Assembly (NCBI RefSeq): GCF_003342675.1
Contig: NZ_CP031148.1
Location: forward strand, 558,001 to 622,000
Source: Haloplanus rubicundus
GTDB lineage: Archaea; Halobacteriota; Halobacteria; Halobacteriales; Haloferacaceae
DNA length: 64,000 nucleotides
Direction: 5' to 3'
Shown here: positions 39,763 through 47,418 of the stretch, one piece after another
Position numbering within the stretch: the stretch's first letter is position 1
Layout: every line of letters begins with the position of its first letter
Translations under genes and position numbers: made by a program
The notes under the pieces: generated by a model
Database searches by the model: none
The model's input: only the letters and a program-made list of their open reading frames with translations
Told to the model about the DNA's origin: nothing

Positions 39763-42251
39763 AGGATGTAAAACAGGGGGAACAGGAACAGCCACACGAT
39801 GTCGACGAAGTGCCAGTACAACCCGAACCCCTCGATCGGCGCGTCGTCGTCGAGGTACGCCCCCCGCCACGCCCGCGGGATCATGTAGGCCACGATCACG
39901 AGGCCGGTGATGACGTGTGCGGCGTGCAGCCCGGTGGTCAGGAAGAACGTCGACGCGCGGACGTTCGACGCGAGACCGATCCCCTCGTGGAACAGGTGAC
40001 TCCACTCGATGGCCTTGTTCCCGAGGAACCCGACGCCGAGGACGAGCGTCGTCACCAGGCTGGCGACGACGCCGTGGCGACTCCCGCGTTCGGCGGCCTC
40101 CAGCGCGAGCACGACGGCGAAACTGCTCGTCAACAGGAGATACGTGTTGATCAGTCCGGGCGTGACGTTCTCCGGAATCGGCTCCCACCCCGTCCACCCC
40201 ATCGAGAACCGGAGGAAGACGTAGGCGCCGATGAAGGCGCCAAAGAGCACCACGTCCGACGCGAGGAATATCCAGATCCCCGTCTTGACGTTGTCGACGC
40301 CGCCGAACGGCCAGCTCTCGCCGAACGGGCCGCTCGGTCCGTGGAACCGCTCGCGGGCCATCCCGACGAGCGTCGCGAGCGTGGCGGCGAGGCCGACGCC
40401 CGTCGCGGCCGCGTAGACGTAGCCGGCCGTCCCTGCCGGCACCTCGCCACCCTGAATCCCCGAGAGGCCGAAAAAGAGGAGCAGCGCCGCGACGCCGACC
40501 CCGAACGGCCAGATGCTCGCGTGGCTCGGGCCGTCGTCGTGACCGTGGGCCGTCGCGCGGGCGGTGCCGCCGTCGGTCACCCCGCCGCCGGCGCCCTCGC
40601 TCCGGAATCGCAGGCTTCCGTCGCCGTAGCTCGGCAGCCCCGGGTAGTTCTCCAGCGGCGGCGGCGACGGCACCGCCCACTCCGCCGTCGACGAGTAGTC
40701 CCACGGGTTGTCGCTCGCCCGCTCGCCCGCGTACGCCGAGACGATCAGGTTGTAGAACATGATCAGGAAGGAGGCGCCGAAGACGACGGCGCCGACGGTG
40801 GCGAGCTGGTGCCACGGCGTCATCCCGGTCTCGTACTCGAACACCCGCCGTGGCGTCTCCCAGGCGACGAACATCGGGAAGTAGAGGAGGTTGAAACCGA
40901 CGAAATACACCGCGAAGTGGAGCTTACCGAGGAACTCGTCGTACATCCGGCCGGTGATCTTCGGATACCAGTAGTAGAGGCCGCCGATCAGGGCTGTCAC
41001 CCCGCCGACCATCACGTAGTGGAAGTGCGCGACCACCCAGTAGGTGCCCCGGAACTCGTAGTCGAGGACGACGGCGCCGAGGAAGACGCCGGTGATGCCG
41101 CCGACGATGAAGAGAAGCAGGCCGCCGAAGGAAAAGAGGAAGGGCGTCTCGAACCGGATGCGCCCCTTGACCATGGTGTAGATGAGCGCGAACACCATCA
41201 GGTCGAAGGGCAGCGAGATGCCGATGGTGGTCGCCATAAAGAGCGTCTTGATCTGGAGGTTGATGCTCGTCAGGAACATGTGATGCATCCAGACGATGAA
41301 GCTCTGGAGGGCGACGAGTACCATGGCAGCGATGAACCACTTGCGACCGACGAGCCGTCGCCCCGTGAACGTCTGGAACGTCTCGGCCATCACGCCCACC
41401 GCCGGGAAGAACACGATGTAGACCTCCGGGTGGCCGAAAAACCAGAACAGATGCGTCCACAGGAGCGACCCGTTCGCCGCCTCCGTCGCGAAGTACGTCG
41501 TCCCGAGGAGTCGATCCGACGAGAGGATCAGGAGGGCGGCCAGGAGCGCGGCGAAGGCGAACAGCATCATCCAGACCGTCAGCAGGATGGTCCAGGTAAA
41601 GAGCGGGAGGCGCCGGAGCGTCAGCCCCTCGGCTCGCATGCGGTGAATCGTCGTCAGGAAGTTCACCGACCCGACGGTCACCGAGACGACGAAGAGCGTG
41701 AGTGCGAGGATGGCCGCACTGCCGCCGACGCTGGGGGTGAACGTCGGCAGGTTCAGCGGCGCGTACATCGTCCACCCGCCGGCGAACGACCCGCCCTGGA
41801 AGAAGGAGACGCCGAGGAGGATGCCGGAGGCGAGGTAGAGCCAGTAACTCAGCGCGTTCAGCCGCGGGAAGGCCAGGTCCTTCGCCCCGATCTGGAGCGG
41901 GACGACGTAGTTCGCGAAGCCGAAGGCGAAAGGCGAGAGGAACCAGAACACCATCACCAGTCCGTGGACGGAGACGGCCTGATTGTACGCGAGCGCGGAG
42001 AGTGGGCCGGTTCCCGGCGCACGTGGCACCCACAACTGCGCCCGCATTAGCAGTGCGAGGACGCCACCCATCACGAGAAAGAGCAGCGACGTGACGAGAT
42101 AGAGGATGCCGACGTCCTTGTGATTCGTCGTGACGAACCAGCGCTTGAGCGACTCTTTCGGCGGGAAAGAGTGATCCTCGCTCACCTCGTCGTGGACCAC
42201 GCCCCCGTCGGATCGCGCGTTCGCAGTCGTGTCGGTGTCGGATTCTGACAT
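39759..42251 (-). CDS. coxA: aa3-type cytochrome c oxidase, fused subunits I and III
   Basis: 830 aa from the ATG giving MSESDTDTT; a GTG three codons earlier is possible. Residues ~30-540 are subunit I: AVSVHGLVMVFWF (haem ligand His), WFFGHPEVYIVFFPAVG (HPEVY, CuB and the His-Tyr crosslink), WMHHMF (CuB His pair) and VVAHFHYVMVGG (haem ligands). After a hydrophilic linker, residues ~600-830 are subunit III: NVKTGIWIFLASDVVLFGAFIGAYVFLRF and FHEGIGLASN...HVITGLVIVAYM. Such I-III fusions are usual in haloarchaea. Main proton-pumping terminal oxidase. Confidence 0.95.
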   Translation of the reverse strand: MSESDTDTTANARSDGGVVHDEVSEDHSFPPKESLKRWFVTTNHKDVGILYLVTSLLFLVMGGVLALLMRAQLWVPRAPGTGPLSALAYNQAVSVHGLVMVFWFLSPFAFGFANYVVPLQIGAKDLAFPRLNALSYWLYLASGILLGVSFFQGGSFAGGWTMYAPLNLPTFTPSVGGSAAILALTLFVVSVTVGSVNFLTTIHRMRAEGLTLRRLPLFTWTILLTVWMMLFAFAALLAALLILSSDRLLGTTYFATEAANGSLLWTHLFWFFGHPEVYIVFFPAVGVMAETFQTFTGRRLVGRKWFIAAMVLVALQSFIVWMHHMFLTSINLQIKTLFMATTIGISLPFDLMVFALIYTMVKGRIRFETPFLFSFGGLLLFIVGGITGVFLGAVVLDYEFRGTYWVVAHFHYVMVGGVTALIGGLYYWYPKITGRMYDEFLGKLHFAVYFVGFNLLYFPMFVAWETPRRVFEYETGMTPWHQLATVGAVVFGASFLIMFYNLIVSAYAGERASDNPWDYSSTAEWAVPSPPPLENYPGLPSYGDGSLRFRSEGAGGGVTDGGTARATAHGHDDGPSHASIWPFGVGVAALLLFFGLSGIQGGEVPAGTAGYVYAAATGVGLAATLATLVGMARERFHGPSGPFGESWPFGGVDNVKTGIWIFLASDVVLFGAFIGAYVFLRFSMGWTGWEPIPENVTPGLINTYLLLTSSFAVVLALEAAERGSRHGVVASLVTTLVLGVGFLGNKAIEWSHLFHEGIGLASNVRASTFFLTTGLHAAHVITGLVIVAYMIPRAWRGAYLDDDAPIEGFGLYWHFVDIVWLFLFPLFYIL

Positions 42252-42256
42252 GGGTG

Positions 42257-43021
42257 TCACGGGTTGATTCGACCGCTCGCCACTGCACTCGCGTTCCCCT
42301 CGACCGTCGCGTTCGCACCGGTCGTGTCATCGCTCCCGTTCGCGTACCACTGCCGGTAGGCGTCTGGCTCCATCACCCGCACCGTGGCGTCCATGTAGGA
42401 GTGGGCGGCGCCACAGAGTTCGTAACAGTGTGCCTGATACGTCCCCGTCTCCTCGGCGACGAACCACGTCTCGGTCCGCTGGCCGGGGATAGCGTCGGCC
42501 TTCGCGCGAAGCTCCGGCACCCCGAAGTTGTGGAATACGTCCGCGGAGGTCACCTGCAACCGCACGCGCCGGTCCTCCGGGACGCGGAGCGTCCCCTGCA
42601 CCGACCGACCGTCGGGATATATGAACTCCCAATAGAACTGGTGGCCGACGACCCGAATCTCCAGCGGCTCCTCCTCTGCCACCGGTTCCGGGTCCTCCAC
42701 GTAGAGGAGCGTGAAGTAGGTCCACGTGATCAGCGAGACGACGATGACGGCGCTGAGCGCGAGGGAGACGAACAGCTTCCGGCCGCCGCCGCCGCCGGTC
42801 GGTAGCTCGCCGACCTGTGGTCGGTCACGGTCGTCGGCCCGCTCCGCCGCCGCCCGATACCGGTACGCCTTGTGCAGCATGTACGCGATGACGACGACGC
42901 CGACGAGCGTCCCGAGAATCAGAAAGACGACGTAAATCTCCCGAAAAATCTCCGAGCGTGCCCCTCGCGGAACGAGCGAGGGCTGGAGAAGCACCCGCAC
43001 GGGTACGACACGAGGTGACAT
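42257..43021 (-). CDS. coxB: aa3-type cytochrome c oxidase subunit II (CuA)
   Basis: 254 aa from the ATG giving MSPRVVPVRVLLQPS; nine further residues upstream are possible. Two TM helices (~27-48 and ~81-103), then the CuA domain: VVGHQFYWEFIYPDG, SADVFHNFGVPE (His) and CYELCGAAHSYM (C-x3-C-x3-H-x2-M). The C-terminal tail is Asn/Thr-rich with N-x-T sites. First gene of the operon; 5 bp before coxA. Confidence 0.94.
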   Translation of the reverse strand: MSPRVVPVRVLLQPSLVPRGARSEIFREIYVVFLILGTLVGVVVIAYMLHKAYRYRAAAERADDRDRPQVGELPTGGGGGRKLFVSLALSAVIVVSLITWTYFTLLYVEDPEPVAEEEPLEIRVVGHQFYWEFIYPDGRSVQGTLRVPEDRRVRLQVTSADVFHNFGVPELRAKADAIPGQRTETWFVAEETGTYQAHCYELCGAAHSYMDATVRVMEPDAYRQWYANGSDDTTGANATVEGNASAVASGRINP

Positions 43022-43122
43022 GTGACGTAATGACATCACCATTGACATTATAGATTATTAAACATTTTGCTCGGGATACCTCTGGCGAGTTTTTAATATC
43101 GGCGATTACCTCATTCGAAATA
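43022..43122. promoter_or_regulatory. Divergent leaderless promoters for coxB and the double-DoxX gene
   Basis: Very AT-rich 100 bp. For the plus strand, tttttaata at ~43089-43097 is ~26 bp before the ATG at 43123. For the minus strand, tttaataatctataatg (reverse complement of ~43045-43061) is ~28 bp before coxB. Both fit haloarchaeal TATA spacing for leaderless mRNAs. Confidence 0.55.
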
Positions 43123-44229
43123 ATGAACCTTGAACGGTTGTATGGTGCCACGGTGGGGGCGCTCGTCGGGGTCGTCGTCGTGTCGACGCCCGTCGTGGCC
43201 CACGTCGACTACGTGACCGAAGGCGACGGTTCCGGCCCCGGCGTCGTCGACTTCCTCGTCACCGTGCTCTCGGACCCTCTCAACCTCGCCCTCCTCGCCG
43301 CTGGCGGGACGGGCGTGACCGTCGCGACGCTCGGGTGGCTCCGCTACGGCGACCACCTCGCGGACGTGACGGTGACCCGGCGGACGCTGCGCTCCTATCA
43401 GCCGTATCTGGGCTGGCTGTTGCGCCTCGCGACCGGGTTGCCCCTGATGGGCGCCGGCTTCGGCGGCTACTTCTTCTCGCCCGTCGTGAGCGTCGAGGCG
43501 CGTCTCGTCCAGATCACCCTCGCCTTCCTCCTCCTGTTCGGCCTGGCGACGCGGCTGGCGGCGCTCGCCGGCCTGCTCACCTACGCCGTCGGGCTGGCGA
43601 CGCATTTCCCGACGCTCCTGCTCAGTTCGGAGTACGTCGCCGGGTTCCTCGGCATCCTCGTCGTCGGCCCAGGACAGCCGAGCGCCGACCTCCTGTTCCG
43701 GCGACTGGTGCTCACCGACGGAACGATCATGAGCCGCTTCCGGGGTATGACGACCGTCTCGGACCTCCTCTCCGGACTCGGCATCGAGAAATCCGTCGCC
43801 CCCCTCCTCATCCGGGTCTTCCTCGGCCTCAACTTCGCCTACCTCGGCGTGACCGAGAAGTGGCTCGACCCCGGCCGGGCACTCCAGGTCGTCGAGAAGT
43901 ACGACCTCACTGCGGTCGCCCCCGTCGCTCCCGAGATGTGGGTGTTCGGCGCGGGGCTGGGCGAACTCGCCGTCGGCTTGCTCATCCTGACCGGCCTGTT
44001 CACCCGGAGCGCCGCGGGCGCCGGCTTCCTCATTCTCACCACCACCCTCTTTGGCCTCCCCGACGATCCGGTGCTCGCCCACGTCACTCTCTTCGGCCTC
44101 ACCTCCGCCCTCCTGATCACCGGCAGCGGACCGCTCGCCCTCGACCGGACCGTCGTTCCCGCGTTGCGCGCACGCATCGGTCGGACCCCGACCGACGCCG
44201 ACGCCGAGGTGACGACCACCGCCGACTGA
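43123..44229 (+). CDS. Double DoxX-like membrane protein
   Basis: 368 aa. An N-terminal signal/TM, then two units of four hydrophobic helices each. Unit 1 ~40-185 (YLGWLLRLATGLPLMGAGFGGYFF...), unit 2 ~225-345 (LLIRVFLGLNFAYLGVTEKWLDPGRALQVVEKY...WVFGAGLGELAVGLLILTGLF). Each unit resembles DoxX/DoxD, so it looks like an internal duplication. Transcribed divergently from coxB; electron-transport association is likely by context. Function unproven. Confidence 0.75.
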   Translation: MNLERLYGATVGALVGVVVVSTPVVAHVDYVTEGDGSGPGVVDFLVTVLSDPLNLALLAAGGTGVTVATLGWLRYGDHLADVTVTRRTLRSYQPYLGWLLRLATGLPLMGAGFGGYFFSPVVSVEARLVQITLAFLLLFGLATRLAALAGLLTYAVGLATHFPTLLLSSEYVAGFLGILVVGPGQPSADLLFRRLVLTDGTIMSRFRGMTTVSDLLSGLGIEKSVAPLLIRVFLGLNFAYLGVTEKWLDPGRALQVVEKYDLTAVAPVAPEMWVFGAGLGELAVGLLILTGLFTRSAAGAGFLILTTTLFGLPDDPVLAHVTLFGLTSALLITGSGPLALDRTVVPALRARIGRTPTDADAEVTTTAD

Positions 44230-44298
44230 ACGACCGGCCACGGCTGCCGCCCCGACCGCCGTTCCTGATTATCAGTCACTATACTTGGGGGGATGCGA

Positions 44299-44307
44299 TT
44301 ATTAAAT
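44299..44307 (+). promoter_or_regulatory. TATA box of the htrII-sopII operon
   Basis: gattattaaatgg contains tattaaa about 28 bp before the ATG at 44332, the expected spacing for a leaderless transcript. This decides the choice of 44332 over the upstream ATG at 44293. Confidence 0.5.
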
Positions 44308-44331
44308 GGTGGACAAAAATCGGCACCAGGC

Positions 44332-46674
44332 ATGGGTATTCCCTTTCTGAACCGCATCCGGGAGCGGTACGGACTCAAACTCGCGGTGGCGTTTACCGCG
44401 GTCCTGCTGTTGACCGTCGGGGTCGGGACCGTCGTGAGCGCCGACGCGTCCACACAGCTACGCGACGACGTCGAGAGTCACATGATCGGGACGGCGGATC
44501 AGCGGGCCGACCGTCTCGACACTTGGTTGACGGGTGTGACGACGCAAGCCCGCGTCGCGTCGGACCATCCGGCGCTCCGCAGCGACGACCGGGCGGCGGT
44601 CACGGCGTATCTCGACGAACTGGCGAGCGACGACCGGGCGCCGCCCGGCGTCGTCGCCACCCACTACGTCGACGCCGACACCGGCGAAATCGTCACGAGT
44701 TCCGACCCGGACCTCGTGGGCGTCGACGCCCGCGCACAGGGCGCTCCCTTCGCCCAGGAGCGCGTCTCCTTCTCGGGGGCGAGCGACGTCCTCGTCACCG
44801 ATCCCTTCCGTCCGTCGGTCGTCGACTTCACGACCGTCGCCGTCGCGACGCCGGTCGACGGCCGGAGCGACCGACTGCTCGTCTACATGGTCAACTTCGA
44901 ACGACAGGTCGGCGCCTTCGCCGGGACCGAGGGCGAGAGCGAGACGGTCGTCGTCGGCGCCGACGGCACGCTCATCGCCCATCCGAACGCGGACCTGATC
45001 GGCTCGACGGTCGACGGGACCGAGACGGTCGTCCCTGCCTCGGCGTTCGAGGGGGCGACCTTCCAGCAGACCGACGGTGAGGCCGTCGCGGCGGCGCCGA
45101 TGGAGACGACCGACTGGGCGGTCGTGGTCTCACAGCCCGCGTCGGCGGCCTTCGCCGTCCAGCGTGCGGTCGTCTCCGGCATCGTCGGCCTCATACTCGT
45201 CTCCGTCGTCAGCCTCGCGCTGATCGGCGTCACGATCGGAAGCCGGACGACGCTCTCCCTGCGCCGCCTCTCCGGGAAGGCCGAGGCGATGGCCGACGGC
45301 GACCTCGACGTGGATCTGACGACCGGCCGTACCGACGAAATCGGGGGCCTCTACCGGGCGTTCGACGCGATGCGGGATTCCCTCCGTGAACGCATCACCG
45401 AGGCCGAGGAGGCGCTCTCGGAGGCCGAATCCGCCCGTGCCGAGGCGGAGGAGGCCCGCGCCGAAGCCGAGGCGGCCCGCGCCGAGGCCACGCGGACCAA
45501 CGAGCGCCTCGAAGCCACCGCCGAGGCGTACGGCGAGGTGATGCAGGACGTGGCCGACGGCGACCTCACCCGGCGGATCGACGTGGACGACGCGGGTGGT
45601 GCGATGGCGACCGTCGGCGTCGCGTTCAACGACATGGTGTCGGCCATCGAGTCGACCATCGAGGACGTGAAGGCCTTCGGGTCGGAGGTGGCGAACGCGG
45701 CCGAGGCGGTCGACCGCAACGCCACCGACGTGATGACCGCGGGCGAGGAGATGAACGAATCCGTCGCGGAGATCGCCGACGGTGCCCGCACGCAGACCGA
45801 GAGCCTCCAGGACATGACCGGCGAGGTGAACGACCTCTCGGCTAGCGCCGAGGAGATTGCGGCGACCGTCGACACCGTCGCCGACACCTCCGAACGCGCC
45901 GCCGACGCCGGCGCCGACGGCCGCGCCGCCGCCGAGGCGGCGGTCGAGGAACTCGACGGCATCGAGGAGACGACCGAACACACCCAGGAGGAAGTCGAGG
46001 CACTCAAAGACGAGATGGCCGAAATCGGCGAAATCGTCGACGTCATCTCCGACATCGCCGAGCAGACCAATCTGCTCGCCCTCAACGCCTCCATCGAGGC
46101 TGCCCACGCCAACGGCGACGCGGGCGACGCCGACGGCTTCGCCGTCGTCGCCGACGAGGTGAAGAACCTCGCCGAGGAGACCAAAGAGTCCGCGAGCGAG
46201 ATCGAAGCCCGGATCGAGTCGGTCCGTGAGCGGACCGAACAGGTCGTCGAGGGAACTCAGGAGACCGGACAGCGCGTCGCCGAGGGCGTCGAGACCGTCG
46301 AGGGAGCCATCGACGCGCTCGAACAGATCGCCGACTACGTCGAGGAGATCGACTCCAGCATCCAAGGCATCGCCGACGCCACCGACGGCCAGGCCGACTC
46401 CACCGAGCGCGTGGTCGAGAGCTTAGACGAGGTGGCGGCGATCAGCAAGCAGACCGCCGAGCAAGCCACCGACGTGACCGAGACGGCGGACCGACAGGAG
46501 CGGACCATCGCCGAGGTGGACGACGCGGCGGACGAACTCACCCGCCGGGCCGCCCGTCTCCGCGAACAGCTCGCCGACTTCGACGTCGGCGCGACCGACT
46601 CGCCGACCCCGGCCGCCCGTCAGCGGGCCGACGCGCTGGGTGACGGCGGCCGCGATACGGAGGGATACAGATGA
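44332..46674 (+). CDS. htrII: Sensory rhodopsin II transducer HtrII with large ectodomain
   Basis: 780 aa. TM1 ~14-35, a ~245-residue ectodomain (Cache-like: THYVDADTGEIVTSSDPDLVG, FTTVAVATPVDGRSDRLLVYMV, DGTLIAHPNADLIG), TM2 ~281-304 (VVSGIVGLILVSVVSLALIGVTIG), then HAMP, an Ala/Glu-rich coiled coil, a second HAMP (YGEVMQDVADGDLTRRIDVD) and the MCP signalling domain with [21 protein letters not shown]. Its stop overlaps sopII by four bases, fixing the identity. The ectodomain makes it like Halobacterium salinarum HtrII, which also senses serine, rather than the short Natronomonas form. Confidence 0.9.
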   Translation: MGIPFLNRIRERYGLKLAVAFTAVLLLTVGVGTVVSADASTQLRDDVESHMIGTADQRADRLDTWLTGVTTQARVASDHPALRSDDRAAVTAYLDELASDDRAPPGVVATHYVDADTGEIVTSSDPDLVGVDARAQGAPFAQERVSFSGASDVLVTDPFRPSVVDFTTVAVATPVDGRSDRLLVYMVNFERQVGAFAGTEGESETVVVGADGTLIAHPNADLIGSTVDGTETVVPASAFEGATFQQTDGEAVAAAPMETTDWAVVVSQPASAAFAVQRAVVSGIVGLILVSVVSLALIGVTIGSRTTLSLRRLSGKAEAMADGDLDVDLTTGRTDEIGGLYRAFDAMRDSLRERITEAEEALSEAESARAEAEEARAEAEAARAEATRTNERLEATAEAYGEVMQDVADGDLTRRIDVDDAGGAMATVGVAFNDMVSAIESTIEDVKAFGSEVANAAEAVDRNATDVMTAGEEMNESVAEIADGARTQTESLQDMTGEVNDLSASAEEIAATVDTVADTSERAADAGADGRAAAEAAVEELDGIEETTEHTQEEVEALKDEMAEIGEIVDVISDIAEQTNLLALNASIEAAHANGDAGDADGFAVVADEVKNLAEETKESASEIEARIESVRERTEQVVEGTQETGQRVAEGVETVEGAIDALEQIADYVEEIDSSIQGIADATDGQADSTERVVESLDEVAAISKQTAEQATDVTETADRQERTIAEVDDAADELTRRAARLREQLADFDVGATDSPTPAARQRADALGDGGRDTEGYR

Positions 46675-47399
46675 TCAGCACGGCAACGACGTGGGCAGCG
46701 GTCGGTGCCATCGGCATGGCGCTCGGAACGATTCCCCCGCTCTGGGGGCTGCGCAACGACCCCGCCCGCCGAACCCACTACCTCGCGCTCGCGGGCGTGA
46801 CCGGCGTCGCCACCGTCGCCTACGCCCTCATGGCGTTCGACGTCGGGACGATCACCGCCTCGGGACGCGTCGTCTCGATCCCGCGGTACGTCGACTGGCT
46901 GATCACGACGCCGCTCATCCTGCTCTTTCTCGCGATGCTCGGCCGAACCGGCCGCGGGTCGGTCCTCCGACTCGTCGTCGCCGACGTCGTCCTCCTCCTG
47001 CTCGGCGGCATCGCCGTCGTCCTCACCGGCCCGATCCGCTGGGCGGTCTTCGCCGGCGGCGTCGTCTGCTTCGGCGTGCTGGTCTACGATCTCTACGTCC
47101 GGATTCCACGGCTGGCGACGTTCTCGAACGAGCGGACGCGCATCCTCTTCGTTACGCTCCGGAACCTCACCATCGCGCTGTGGACGCTCTACCCCGTCGT
47201 CTGGGTGCTGGCGCCGTCCGGGCTCGGGCTCCTCACCCGCGACATGGCGATGCTCGTGATCGCCTATCTCGACCTGATCAGCAAGGCGGCCTTCGTCGCC
47301 CTGGCGGTCGACGGGATGGACGCCATCGCCGACGCCGACCGGGCCGAGACCGGTGCCGTTAGGGTCGACGACGGCGACTCGACGCCGACGGCCGACTGA
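46671..47399 (+). CDS. sopII: Sensory rhodopsin II (phoborhodopsin)
   Basis: 242 aa, seven TM helices. Retinal Lys205 in YLDLISKAAF and counterions Asp201 and Asp75 (SIPRYVDWLITTPLI) are present at the same numbering as Natronomonas SRII. Helix F reads LRNLTIALWTLYPVVWVLAPSGLGLLT, strongly SRII-like, with Tyr174 conserved. Position 204, a Thr that carries the signal in Natronomonas SRII, is Ser here. It absorbs blue-green light and drives photophobic responses through HtrII. ATGA overlap with htrII. Confidence 0.95.
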   Translation: MISTATTWAAVGAIGMALGTIPPLWGLRNDPARRTHYLALAGVTGVATVAYALMAFDVGTITASGRVVSIPRYVDWLITTPLILLFLAMLGRTGRGSVLRLVVADVVLLLLGGIAVVLTGPIRWAVFAGGVVCFGVLVYDLYVRIPRLATFSNERTRILFVTLRNLTIALWTLYPVVWVLAPSGLGLLTRDMAMLVIAYLDLISKAAFVALAVDGMDAIADADRAETGAVRVDDGDSTPTAD

Positions 47400-47418
47400 C
47401 CGCCCTTTCGAGAACTCC

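Noticed and set aside
39810-42050. 746-codon plus-strand open frame opposite coxA
   Set aside because: Same cause: the minus-strand coxA/C has complete catalytic motifs, so the opposite frame is a shadow.
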